10,059 nucleotides of DNA from NCBI GenBank assembly GCA_016200385.1, contig JACQEV010000083.1:1-10059 (forward strand), read 5' to 3'. Shown one piece after another: positions 1-6,987 of this stretch. The notes below the pieces were generated by a model. It ran no database searches. It worked only from the letters and a program-made list of their open reading frames with translations, and had not been told where the DNA came from. Made by a program: the position numbers and the translations under genes. This stretch comes from Candidatus Methylomirabilota bacterium. Its GTDB lineage: Bacteria > Methylomirabilota > Methylomirabilia > Methylomirabilales > Methylomirabilaceae. Position 1 is the first letter of the stretch; each line of letters opens with the position of its first letter.

Positions 1-1322
1 CGAAACGGGAGGAGATGGGCGGTGAGAAACAGGTCGAACGCCGAGTCGTTGCGCAGTTGCTGGCCCTGATGGATGGCCTGGAGTCCCGAGGGCAAGTCAT
101 TGTGATCGCAGCAACGAATATCCCCAATGTCATCGACCCAGCGCTTAGGCGGCCTGGCCGCTTCGACCGAGAGATTGCCATCCCCATCCCGGATCGCAAC
201 TCGCGCCTGGAAATTCTTCACATCCACACACGAGGAATGCCGCTGGCGAAGGACGTTGACCTTGCCAGACTCGCGGACATCACTCACGGCTTTGTGGGGG
301 CTGATTTGGCAGCACTGTGCCGCGAAGCAGCAATGGTGACCTTGCGACAGCTTTTCCCCGAGGTCGATTTTGACCTTGCGGAGATTCCGGTTGAGAAGCT
401 GATGGAGCTTGAGGTTACCCAAGAAGCCTTTCTGGAGGCCTTGAGGGAGGTTGAGCCTTCGGCGATCCGCGAAGTCTTTGTGGAGACCCCCAACATCACC
501 TGGGGTGATGTCGGCGGCCTGGATGAAATCAAAAAGCGGCTAATCGAAGCGGTGGAATGGCCCCTCAAACATGCTGAGCTCTTTTCACAAGCTAGGATAC
601 GGCCCCCCAAGGGAATTCTTCTGACAGGACCACCGGGCTGCGGAAAAACCTTGCTGGCGAAAGCCCTCACTGCGGAGAGTGAGCTGAACTTCATCTCGAT
701 TAAGGGTCCGGAGTTGATGAGCAAGTACGTCGGGGAGAGTGAGCGCGGTATCCGGTAGATTTTCCGCAAGGCCAAACAGGCCGCTCCGGCGATTCTCTTT
801 TTTGATGAAGTCGATTCCCTCGTTCCTCAGCGAAGTGCTGGCGTGGGGGACTCCCTGGTGGCCGAACGGGTCATCAGTCAGTTCCTGACGGAGCTCGACG
901 GGATCGAAGAGTTGAAGGGAGTGCTCGTACTTGCTGCGACGAATCGGCCGGATCTCGTTGATCCTGCTCTGCTCCGGCCGGGACGGTTTGACCTTGTGCT
1001 TGAGCTTCCTATGCCGGATGAGAAGACCCGCCGGATGATCTTCCGCGTGCATACGAAAGAAAAGCCTCTTGCCCAGGATGTTGACCTCGAGATGCTGGTC
1101 AAGGAGGCCGACGGCTTTACCGGGGCCGAAATCGAGGCCGTCTGCCAAGAGGCTGCAATGAGAGCGATCCGCGAGGCAATTGAGTTAGAAGACGATCCCA
1201 AGGTCTCCGTCACGATGAGGCACTTTCGTGCAGCATTGGACTACATGAAAGCCCGAAAGGGGCCATGCGTCCCGTTCGAGCCTCTTGCCAAATCCCGGAG
1301 ACGCGCTGGGGAAAATCAATGA
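1..1322 (+). pseudogene. CDC48/VAT-type double AAA+ ATPase, 5'-truncated by the window, in-frame TAG
   Basis: The reading frame is open from the left edge, so the true start lies upstream. It encodes the end of AAA domain D1, with the second region of homology [20 protein letters not shown] at about 132-191, then a linker and domain D2. D2 has Walker A GPPGCGKT (627-650), Walker B ILFFDE (792-809) and AATNRPDLVDPALLRPGRFD (933-992) with the arginine-finger region. A TAG at 756-758 falls between D2 Walker A and Walker B, in the conserved stretch [17 protein letters not shown]. The frame then continues intact to TGA 1320-1322. One C-to-T or G-to-T change from a Gln or Glu codon would explain it. 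CDC48 proteins are hexameric unfoldases. If the stop is real, the product lacks D2 Walker B and the D2 arginine fingers. It could be a recent pseudogene, a sequencing error, or an amber read through. The last codon overlaps the next gene, so the two are probably co-transcribed. The family is clear; the functional state is not. Confidence 0.85.
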
Positions 1323-2725
1323 GTTCACCGATGAGTGCAGCGCAAAGAGAGAAGTTGCACGCAGAGATCGAACGGATCTACAGCGTGCTCTTGATTGAGT
1401 CAGATCCACGATTGCAGCGCTTCTGGCAAACAGCTCTGACCGATGGGGGCTTTCAGGTGGTCACCGCCGCAACGCCAAATGATGCACTGCGGCTCGCGGC
1501 CCAGGAGGCGCCCACTCTCGTCTTCTTAGGAACGGGCTTAGATGGGAGCAAGGCCATCGGAATCTTAGAAGCTCTGCGGCAGGTAAGCCCAGACCTTTCG
1601 GTTGTAGCTCCTGCAAACCCCCAGCAGGTGAGACAAGAGCTCGACGCCATGGAGAGCCACGGGGCTGTTACCGCGGGATCTTCCCTCAAGGTGGATCAAA
1701 TTAAGATCGCCGTCACGGACGCCCTGAACTTCGAGCGACTGAAGCAAGAGAAGCGGCGGCTTGATGTGCAAGAACAGCGGCACTTTCACTTTGAGGAGAT
1801 CGTCGGAACAAGCCCACCGACGGAGGCCCTTCGCAGGACCATTGCCGAGGCGATTCAGGCCGATCCGGCTACGGTCTTAATCATTGGGGAGACGGGCACG
1901 GGCAAAGCGCTGGTGGCGCGGGCGATTCATTGCCACAGCCTTCGCCAGGACAAGCCTTTCGTCGTTGTGGAATGCACGGCGATGCCTGTCACGTTGCTGG
2001 AAAGCGAGCTTTTCGGCTATGAGGCGGGGGCGTTTACGGACGCAAAAGCCTCCAAGAAAGGGCTGCTGGAAGTGGCTGAGGGCGGGACGGTCTTTCTGGA
2101 TGAAATTGGCGATCTGGAGATGCCCGTCCAGGCTAAGCTCCTCCGCGTCTTGGAGGAGAAGCGCGTGCGTCGGTTAGGGGGCACGCAAGACTATACGGCC
2201 AATGTTCGTTTTGTTGCGGCCACGAATAGGTCGCTGGAGACACTCGTCAGGGAAGGACGATTTCGCCAGGACCTCTACTTCCGACTCAACGTCTTTCGCA
2301 TCCCCGTAAGCCCCTTGCGCGAGCGTAAAGACGACATGGTTTGCCTGGCGAAACATTTTGTCGAGCAGTTTAGCCGCGCATTCCATAAGCAAATCCACGG
2401 CCTCTCCTTTGCTGCGCAACAGCAGCTGGCGGCCTATGATTGGCCAGGAAACGTCAGAGAACTGCGCAATATCATCGAGCGCGCTGTAATCCTCGAACAA
2501 GGCGAGCTCATTTCACCTCGGCATCTCGCTTTGGGCGCGGCGGGTTTAATGACAGAGGACGCCATTCGCCTGCCGGAGGGCGGCATTGCCTTGGAGGAAG
2601 TTGAGAAGACTCTGGTGACCCAGGCTCTCGAGAGAACGAGCGGGAACCAGACCGAGGCCGCGAAGCTACTGAAGATCACCCGCTTTGCCTTGAGAACACG
2701 GATGAAAAAGTTCGGACTCCCTTAG
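1319..2725 (+). CDS. sigma-54-dependent transcriptional activator (NtrC family) with degenerate receiver
   Basis: The order is an N-terminal receiver-like domain (about residues 21-135), a sigma-54 interacting AAA+ domain and a C-terminal Fis-type helix-turn-helix (about 438-468, GNQTEAAKLLKITRFALRTR). Walker A is GETGTGK (190-196), Walker B is GGTVFLDE (255-262), and the arginine-finger region is FRQDLYFRLN (315-324). The sigma-54 contact loop reads GAFTDA (237-242) rather than GAFTGA, a variant I believe occurs in natural members. In the receiver the usual phospho-acceptor site reads VFLGTGLDG, with Gly at residue 71 in place of Asp. The acidic pair is partly kept (E27, D29) and the conserved Lys near the end is not evident. 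It is therefore probably not switched by ordinary phosphorylation. I chose ATG 1319 because it forms an ATGA overlap with the upstream stop and precedes the receiver. An in-frame ATG at 1265 lies inside the upstream gene. A sigma-54 promoter lies about 270 bp downstream, so the gvp genes are its likely target (inference). Confidence 0.93.
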   Translation: MSSPMSAAQREKLHAEIERIYSVLLIESDPRLQRFWQTALTDGGFQVVTAATPNDALRLAAQEAPTLVFLGTGLDGSKAIGILEALRQVSPDLSVVAPANPQQVRQELDAMESHGAVTAGSSLKVDQIKIAVTDALNFERLKQEKRRLDVQEQRHFHFEEIVGTSPPTEALRRTIAEAIQADPATVLIIGETGTGKALVARAIHCHSLRQDKPFVVVECTAMPVTLLESELFGYEAGAFTDAKASKKGLLEVAEGGTVFLDEIGDLEMPVQAKLLRVLEEKRVRRLGGTQDYTANVRFVAATNRSLETLVREGRFRQDLYFRLNVFRIPVSPLRERKDDMVCLAKHFVEQFSRAFHKQIHGLSFAAQQQLAAYDWPGNVRELRNIIERAVILEQGELISPRHLALGAAGLMTEDAIRLPEGGIALEEVEKTLVTQALERTSGNQTEAAKLLKITRFALRTRMKKFGLP

Positions 2726-2857
2726 CCTTGCTCCAACCCTCTTGGGCCATTCTCCATCAGCCACTTGGGAAGCCTCCATCGTAGACACCCTCTGCTCGTC
2801 TCTGTCTTCTAGCGAGAAATGCGCACGCTCATTCAGTTGGAAGGGCGTTTAGCCCCC

Positions 2858-2871
2858 GTGCGAGATCGCAC
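2858..2871. promoter_or_regulatory. putative activator-binding dyad, UAS 1
   Basis: GTGCGAGATCGCAC has perfect 6-bp arms (GTGCGA/TCGCAC) around a GA centre. It lies at about -159 to -146 from the predicted sigma-54 start at 3017, a usual distance for an enhancer site. A related dyad follows exactly 21 bp downstream. Confidence 0.55.
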
Positions 2872-2878
2872 ATGGACT

Positions 2879-2892
2879 GTGTGAAGGTGCAC
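2879..2892. promoter_or_regulatory. putative activator-binding dyad, UAS 2
   Basis: GTGTGAAGGTGCAC matches UAS 1 at 9 of 14 positions, sharing GTG-Y-GA at the left and GCAC at the right. It is embedded in a wider inverted repeat, CTGTG-N8-CACAG (2877-2894). Centre-to-centre distance from UAS 1 is 21 bp, two helical turns, so dimers on both sites would sit on the same DNA face. Confidence 0.5.
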
Positions 2893-2943
2893 AGGCAGAA
2901 CATCCCTTTGAAAAGCTGGCTCGAGCATAGAAGCTCACAACTC

Positions 2944-2960
2944 TCTCTCATGTTGAGAGA
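2944..2960. repeat. 17-bp inverted repeat upstream of the sigma-54 promoter
   Basis: TCTCTCA-TGT-TGAGAGA has perfect 7-bp arms. It lies at about -73 to -57 from the predicted start and differs in sequence from the two distal dyads. It could bind a second regulator or simply be a chance CT/GA-rich dyad. Confidence 0.4.
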
Positions 2961-2990
2961 TCTCAAATTCCGAAGAGGACTGTCAGTTTT

Positions 2991-3005
2991 TGGCATGGGA
3001 ATTGC
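2991..3005 (+). promoter_or_regulatory. sigma-54 (RpoN) -24/-12 promoter
   Basis: The sequence TGGCATGGGAATTGC matches the sigma-54 consensus TGGCACG-N4-TTGC at every position but one (T for C in the -24 block). The invariant GG (2992-2993) and GC (3004-3005) are exactly 10 bp apart. The predicted start is near 3017. It faces the gvp genes and lies just downstream of an NtrC-family activator gene, which raises confidence well above that of an isolated match. Confidence 0.82.
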
Positions 3006-3123
3006 CACGGGATAGGGCGGCGCCCTCACCCAGGCACCGATGGCATCACCCCACGGTTTTGGCAATTGACTTGGCGGAAGTCAGCCACGTCAGCGCTCAG
3101 AACCTCAGATGGTCCCAAGGAGC

Positions 3124-3129
3124 AAGGAG
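3124..3129 (+). promoter_or_regulatory. Shine-Dalgarno that selects a GTG start for the first gvpF
   Basis: AAGGAG lies 7 nt before GTG 3137. The alternative in-frame ATG 3152 has this site 22 nt away and no good site of its own. The ATG at 2990 would overlap the -24/-12 promoter and is excluded if that promoter is used. Confidence 0.65.
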
Positions 3130-3136
3130 ATGGAAA

Positions 3137-4294
3137 GTGAGTAGTGCGATTATGCAGGAGCGAGGCGATGAGTTTGCACCGGGAGACGGTCGGCAGGGAA
3201 CTGGCAACGCTGTAGGCCGCGGAGAGGCGGAAGTGGCTGAAGGTAAGACCAAAGGCAGCGGATTGTATCTCTACGGGATCATCCAAGACAACCAAGAGCG
3301 GCGTTGGAGCCTGACAGGCATTGGCGGCGCGCCAGCGATCTACAGCATCTGTCACGACGGCCTAAGCGCTATCGTCAGCGACGGGTGCGGTGAGATTTGC
3401 GAAACGACACAAGAGGACCTCCTCGCTCATAACCACGTACTGGAACAGGTCATGAAAACCCATTCGGTGCTCCCCCTGCGTTGGGGAACCGTGGCCAGAA
3501 GCGAAGCAGAGGTGAGAGCGTTTCTCCAAAAGGCACATCGCCCGCTGCGCGACGCTCTGGGGCAGATTGAGGGCAAGGTCGAATTCGACGTGGATGCTGA
3601 GTGGAATGGCAATGAGATCTTCAGGCTTATCGAGGAACAGCACGAAGAGGTCCGCAAGTATAAAGAACACATACTAGCCACAGGCAAGCGGCCTGGCTCC
3701 GAAGAACAACTGGCTGCCGGAATCATGGTCGCGAATGCGATCGCTCGGCAAAGGGCACAGTTTGCCAAGGCCATGGAAGCAGAACTCAAGCCCTGGTCGG
3801 AGCGAGTTAGCTCGCTGCAAGACCGTACCAAACAGACGGTTTTCAACGCCGCATTCTTGGTCCAAGAACAGCGAACAAAACCTTTTGAGGAAGCAATCTA
3901 TCGGCTGGGGGATCTGCATGGTCGAATCCTGAGGTTCCGATATGCAGGGCCGCTCCCTTGCTACAACTTTGTCAACCTGCATGTCATGATGGTCGAATTC
4001 CAGGCGGTCGATGAGGCACGGAGAACGCTGGGGCTTGGCGATCATATCACCCTGTCGCAGATCAAGCAGGCCTACCGGAAGCTTGCACACCAATGTCACC
4101 CCGACCGGAATTCAACTGACGCACAAGCAAAAGAGCGATTTGAGAAGCTCGCCGCAAGCTACCAGCTGTTGCTGAGTTATTGGGAGACCGTCGGAGGCGA
4201 CGCCTCTCGGGTAATTCCCCTGACGCAAGAAGGGGTCGGCAAAACGTTGGTCGTGATTTCCAAGGAACGGCGACCTGACTTCCTAGGCGTGTAG
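3137..4294 (+). CDS. gvpF: GvpF-family gas vesicle protein with C-terminal DnaJ J-domain
   Basis: This is a 385-residue protein read from GTG 3137. After a polar N-terminal extension of about 42 residues comes a GvpL/GvpF domain (about 43-287) with the family marks GLYLYGII, HSVLPLRWGTVA and PLPCYNFVNLHVMM. GvpF proteins are accessory proteins of gas vesicle assembly. From about 294 to 348 there is a J-domain, including IKQAYRKLAHQCHPDRN and RFEKLAASYQLLL. The HPD tripeptide needed to stimulate Hsp70 ATPase is intact (residues 321-323, bases 4097-4105). About 35 residues of unassigned tail follow. The protein is much longer than a typical GvpF of about 250 residues because of the added ends. 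It is the first gene behind the sigma-54 promoter. The J-domain suggests it brings DnaK to vesicle proteins (inference). The start could instead be ATG 3152, five codons later. Confidence 0.92.
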   Translation: MSSAIMQERGDEFAPGDGRQGTGNAVGRGEAEVAEGKTKGSGLYLYGIIQDNQERRWSLTGIGGAPAIYSICHDGLSAIVSDGCGEICETTQEDLLAHNHVLEQVMKTHSVLPLRWGTVARSEAEVRAFLQKAHRPLRDALGQIEGKVEFDVDAEWNGNEIFRLIEEQHEEVRKYKEHILATGKRPGSEEQLAAGIMVANAIARQRAQFAKAMEAELKPWSERVSSLQDRTKQTVFNAAFLVQEQRTKPFEEAIYRLGDLHGRILRFRYAGPLPCYNFVNLHVMMVEFQAVDEARRTLGLGDHITLSQIKQAYRKLAHQCHPDRNSTDAQAKERFEKLAASYQLLLSYWETVGGDASRVIPLTQEGVGKTLVVISKERRPDFLGV

Positions 4295-4367
4295 TCTTTC
4301 CGAAAGAAGGTCCAACCGGATGGACGTATCGATGCAGGGACATGAAGGGACGAACCGGGAGATCAAG

Positions 4368-5120
4368 ATGGCCCAAAGGTATTACCTGTACGGTGTCGTT
4401 GAAGCCTCCGACCAGAGAGGCTGGGGAGCCGTTGGGCTTGAGAGACAAGCAGTTAGCCCAATTCCATTCCGGGAGATCGCAGCGGTGGTCAATCCATGGA
4501 CGTCGGATGTAGTGCCAGCTACGCCGGAGAATTGTTTAGCGCACGAACGCGTACTCAGCGACCTGATCAAGATACAAACGGTACTGCCGTTCGAATTTGG
4601 CACGATTGCCCCCGATGTCGAGGCTGTGAGCAAACTCCTGCGGCGCAACTACTCACGGTTTAGACGAGCCCTGGACAAGCTGAGTGGAACGGTCGAGGTA
4701 AGCGTAACGGCATCGTGGCATGACATGAAAGTGATTTGTGAGGAGGTCGTGAAGGCACATCCGATGATCGCCACCTACAAGCGTGAAATCATCCGCAAGC
4801 CCTACGATCAGACCTACCAGGATCGCTTGAGAATTGGGCAAATCGTGGCTGGGGCGTTGGAGACAAAAAGACACTTGGAGGGAGAGAAACTCTACAACGT
4901 CCTCAGGAAAGGTGTGGTAGGGGTTTGCCAGGCCCACAGGGGAGAGCCCTTGGGCGAAAACGTCATCTTCACGGGAGCCTTCTTGGTGAAGCGTCGTGCC
5001 TACCCCGACTTTGAGCGGAGCCTCTTGGAACTCGGAAGCCGATACGATAGCCGCGTCGATTTCAAGTACACCGACGCGCTGCCGCCTTACCACTTCGCCG
5101 ACCTGAAGATTGTGGTGTAG
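4368..5120 (+). CDS. gvpF: GvpF-family gas vesicle protein, second copy
   Basis: This 250-residue protein is one full GvpL/GvpF domain with no additions. The marks are RYYLYGVVE near the N-terminus, AHERVL (58-63), TVLPFEFGTI (71-80), GTVEVSVTASW (107-117) and a C-terminal LPPYHFADLKIV. These are GvpF-type features; it lacks the EEWGVKV signature seen in the GvpL at 6145. I chose ATG 4368 because GGAG lies 6 nt upstream and the protein then begins right at the conserved strand. ATG 4320, with AAGAAGG 9 nt upstream, would add 16 residues and is a fair alternative. It follows the GvpF-J gene by 73 nt with no terminator in between, and the next gvpF starts 2 nt after its stop. Confidence 0.92.
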   Translation: MAQRYYLYGVVEASDQRGWGAVGLERQAVSPIPFREIAAVVNPWTSDVVPATPENCLAHERVLSDLIKIQTVLPFEFGTIAPDVEAVSKLLRRNYSRFRRALDKLSGTVEVSVTASWHDMKVICEEVVKAHPMIATYKREIIRKPYDQTYQDRLRIGQIVAGALETKRHLEGEKLYNVLRKGVVGVCQAHRGEPLGENVIFTGAFLVKRRAYPDFERSLLELGSRYDSRVDFKYTDALPPYHFADLKIVV

Positions 5121-5122
5121 CC

Positions 5123-5905
5123 ATGGAAGAGGGACGCTATCTCTATTGCATCATCGAGGAAAACGAGCCAAAGACATTCGGCCCTTTGGGCATCGGTGGC
5201 CGAGGCGATGCATTGGTCAGCGTGGTCTCTGACGGCCTGGCCTGCGTGGTGAGCAGTTCCCCAATCATGAAGTATCGGGTCATGCGGGAGCACACCATGG
5301 CCCACTACCGGGCGATCGAGCGGGTCATGGAAAAATACGCAGTCTTGCCAATCCGGTTTTCGACGATCGCCGAAAGCGACGAGGAAATCGTTGAGAAGGT
5401 CTTGAGACCGCGCCACGACGAGTTCAAGCGGCTCCTGCATTGGATCTCCGGCAAAGAAAGCGTTGAAGTCAGGGCTTCTTGGACCCATATGGACGCAGTG
5501 TTTCAAGAAGTGGTACAGGACAGTCACTCGCTCCAGGCACTCAAAGCCAATGCGGCAGCGAAGCCTGCGGCTGCCGCCTACTACGACCGTATCGAGATCG
5601 GAAGGACCGTTCAGGCGATGGTCAAAGAGAAGCGAAGAACAACGGCCGCACAGATCCTCGGAGCGCTGAAACCGCACGCTTGCGAGGTCCGTGATAACAG
5701 TCAAAACCTCTATGCCGATCAAAGCATCTGTTATCTGGCCTTCTTGGTCGAAAACGAGAAAACAACAGCATTTGATCGAGCGGTAGGCGAACTGCGCGCC
5801 GCATCCGGTGAACAGATCAAATGGACGGTCAATCATCGGGTGGCGCCATTTGATTTCGTGACGATTGTCATCAACCTGCAAGAGGTGAGCAATGTTTCTG
5901 CTTGA
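5123..5905 (+). CDS. gvpF: GvpF-family gas vesicle protein, third copy
   Basis: This 260-residue single-domain GvpF begins MEEGRYLYCIIEE. Family marks are the AVLPIRFSTI strand (73-82), ESVEVRASWTHMDAVFQ in the middle, YYDRIEIGRTVQAMVKEKRR after it and VAPFDFVTIVI at the end. The YYDRIEIG segment resembles the matching part of B. megaterium GvpF as I recall it. The start is only 2 nt after the previous stop and has a weak Shine-Dalgarno, so translation probably depends on coupling. It overlaps gvpG by 14 nt. Three consecutive, clearly diverged GvpF copies suggest specialised roles rather than a recent duplication. Confidence 0.92.
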   Translation: MEEGRYLYCIIEENEPKTFGPLGIGGRGDALVSVVSDGLACVVSSSPIMKYRVMREHTMAHYRAIERVMEKYAVLPIRFSTIAESDEEIVEKVLRPRHDEFKRLLHWISGKESVEVRASWTHMDAVFQEVVQDSHSLQALKANAAAKPAAAAYYDRIEIGRTVQAMVKEKRRTTAAQILGALKPHACEVRDNSQNLYADQSICYLAFLVENEKTTAFDRAVGELRAASGEQIKWTVNHRVAPFDFVTIVINLQEVSNVSA

Positions 5906-6119
5906 TGATCTGATCCTGGCGCCGGTGAAGGGCATCATGTGGCTGGCCGAGCAGATCCAGAAGGAAACCGATCGCCAACTGTTCGACGCCTCAGCGATTA
6001 AAGCGCGTTTGGCTGAATTGCAGGAGTTGTACGACTCGGGGTTGATCAGCGAAGCGGAATTTTGCAAAGCCGAAGATGTACTCCTAGCCAGGCTCAACGC
6101 AGCTCAGGAGCGGGAATGA
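5892..6119 (+). CDS. gvpG: gas vesicle protein GvpG
   Basis: This is a small 75-residue protein of usual GvpG length, mostly helical and charged. It begins MFLLDDLILAPVKGIMWLAE and ends with the GvpG pattern LAELQELYDSGLISEAEF followed by EDVLLARL. GvpG is an accessory assembly protein thought to act with GvpF and GvpL. Its start lies inside the third gvpF (14-nt overlap) behind GAGGTGAG, and it sits between gvpF and gvpL as in the B. megaterium operon order F-G-L. Confidence 0.93.
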   Translation: MFLLDDLILAPVKGIMWLAEQIQKETDRQLFDASAIKARLAELQELYDSGLISEAEFCKAEDVLLARLNAAQERE

Positions 6120-6144
6120 GACAGGAAAACAAGGGCTAAGAACG

Positions 6145-6987
6145 ATGGAGCCCACGAAAGCCATCTATTATTTGTACGGCGTTATCGATCACCCGGGAGT
6201 CCAGGCTGTCCTTGAGGAGATCGAGATGCCTTGTCCGGTTCGTTGCCTCCCCATCGGAGATCTGGGGGCCCTGATCAGGGACGTGGCAATGGAAGAGTTT
6301 GGGGAGGATGCGCTCAGAGAACGCATGAAGGACCCCAAATGGTTGGAACAGCACATCAGGCAGCATGCGCGGGTGCTCGAAGTGGCCATGAGATTCGGAA
6401 CCGTCATTCCGATGAAATTCCTCACGATGTTTAGAAGCGAGGAACGACTCCTGAAGAGCCTCTTGGCACTGGATGAGACGCTGCGTGAGCTGTGTGGCAT
6501 GCTTCAGGGTAAGGAAGAATGGGGAGTTAAAGTCTTTTGTGATCTCCAATGCATTCAGGAGGCTGTTGAAGCTCAGTACGACAGGGTCAAGGAGCTCAAA
6601 GCCCAACTCGTTGGGAAGCCTTCCGGCACGGCCTACCTCATACGGAAGCAGTTGGAGGAGTTGGTCAGGCGAGAGAGTGGTCTCCGCCTGGCAGTCCATC
6701 TCGAATCGATCTCCTGTCGAGTCTCCTCTGTGGCCCATGACACAAAGTTCAACCCGGCGGCACAGGAATTGGGCAACCGCCAGATGGTCCTCAATGCATC
6801 GCTCTTAATCGACAAGACATCTGCCAGTAGCTTGGCGAATGAAGTGAACGCGCTGCGCCAAGAGTACCTGCCCCGCGGTTTTGAGTTCGAACTTGTCGGG
6901 CCATTTCCACCCTACAGCTTCAGCGAGTTACCCGTATGCGCTGGGCAGGGCGAGACGAGCAGGTCTGAGGGTGCGGCCCATGCATAA
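6145..6987 (+). CDS. gvpL: gas vesicle protein GvpL
   Basis: This 280-residue protein is the fourth GvpL/GvpF-fold protein in the cluster and the most distinct. It has YYLYGVID (8-15), WLEQHIRQHARVLEVAMRF (66-84) and TVIPMKFLTMF (86-96). It also has LQGKEEWGVKVFCD (120-133), a block I recall as typical of GvpL rather than GvpF, and GPFPPYSFSELP near the C-terminus. GvpL is an accessory assembly protein. The gene follows gvpG by 25 nt and overlaps the next gene by 8 nt. The last 15 or so residues are a polar tail beyond the domain. The family is sure; the GvpL rather than GvpF label is likely. Confidence 0.9.
   Translation: MEPTKAIYYLYGVIDHPGVQAVLEEIEMPCPVRCLPIGDLGALIRDVAMEEFGEDALRERMKDPKWLEQHIRQHARVLEVAMRFGTVIPMKFLTMFRSEERLLKSLLALDETLRELCGMLQGKEEWGVKVFCDLQCIQEAVEAQYDRVKELKAQLVGKPSGTAYLIRKQLEELVRRESGLRLAVHLESISCRVSSVAHDTKFNPAAQELGNRQMVLNASLLIDKTSASSLANEVNALRQEYLPRGFEFELVGPFPPYSFSELPVCAGQGETSRSEGAAHA

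Larger units (their letters stand above)
2726..3136 (+). promoter_or_regulatory. 411-bp control region between the activator gene and the gvp operon
   Basis: No convincing gene is present. The stretch holds two related dyads at 2858-2871 and 2879-2892, a third dyad at 2944-2960, a sigma-54 promoter at 2991-3005 and a leader of about 120 nt ending in a Shine-Dalgarno at 3124-3129. No hairpin followed by a T-run is visible after the activator gene stop at 2725. The layout, with distal dyads at about -125 to -160 followed by a -24/-12 element, is the classic arrangement for an enhancer-binding protein acting through a DNA loop. Confidence 0.75.

Noticed and set aside
3014..3026. AGGGC-GGC-GCCCT hairpin as a regulatory element
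   Set aside because: It overlaps the predicted transcript start and is short, with a 3-nt loop. It may be chance in GC-rich DNA.
5087..6097. 336-codon open frame on the minus strand
   Set aside because: It is antisense to the third gvpF and gvpG and has no recognisable domain.
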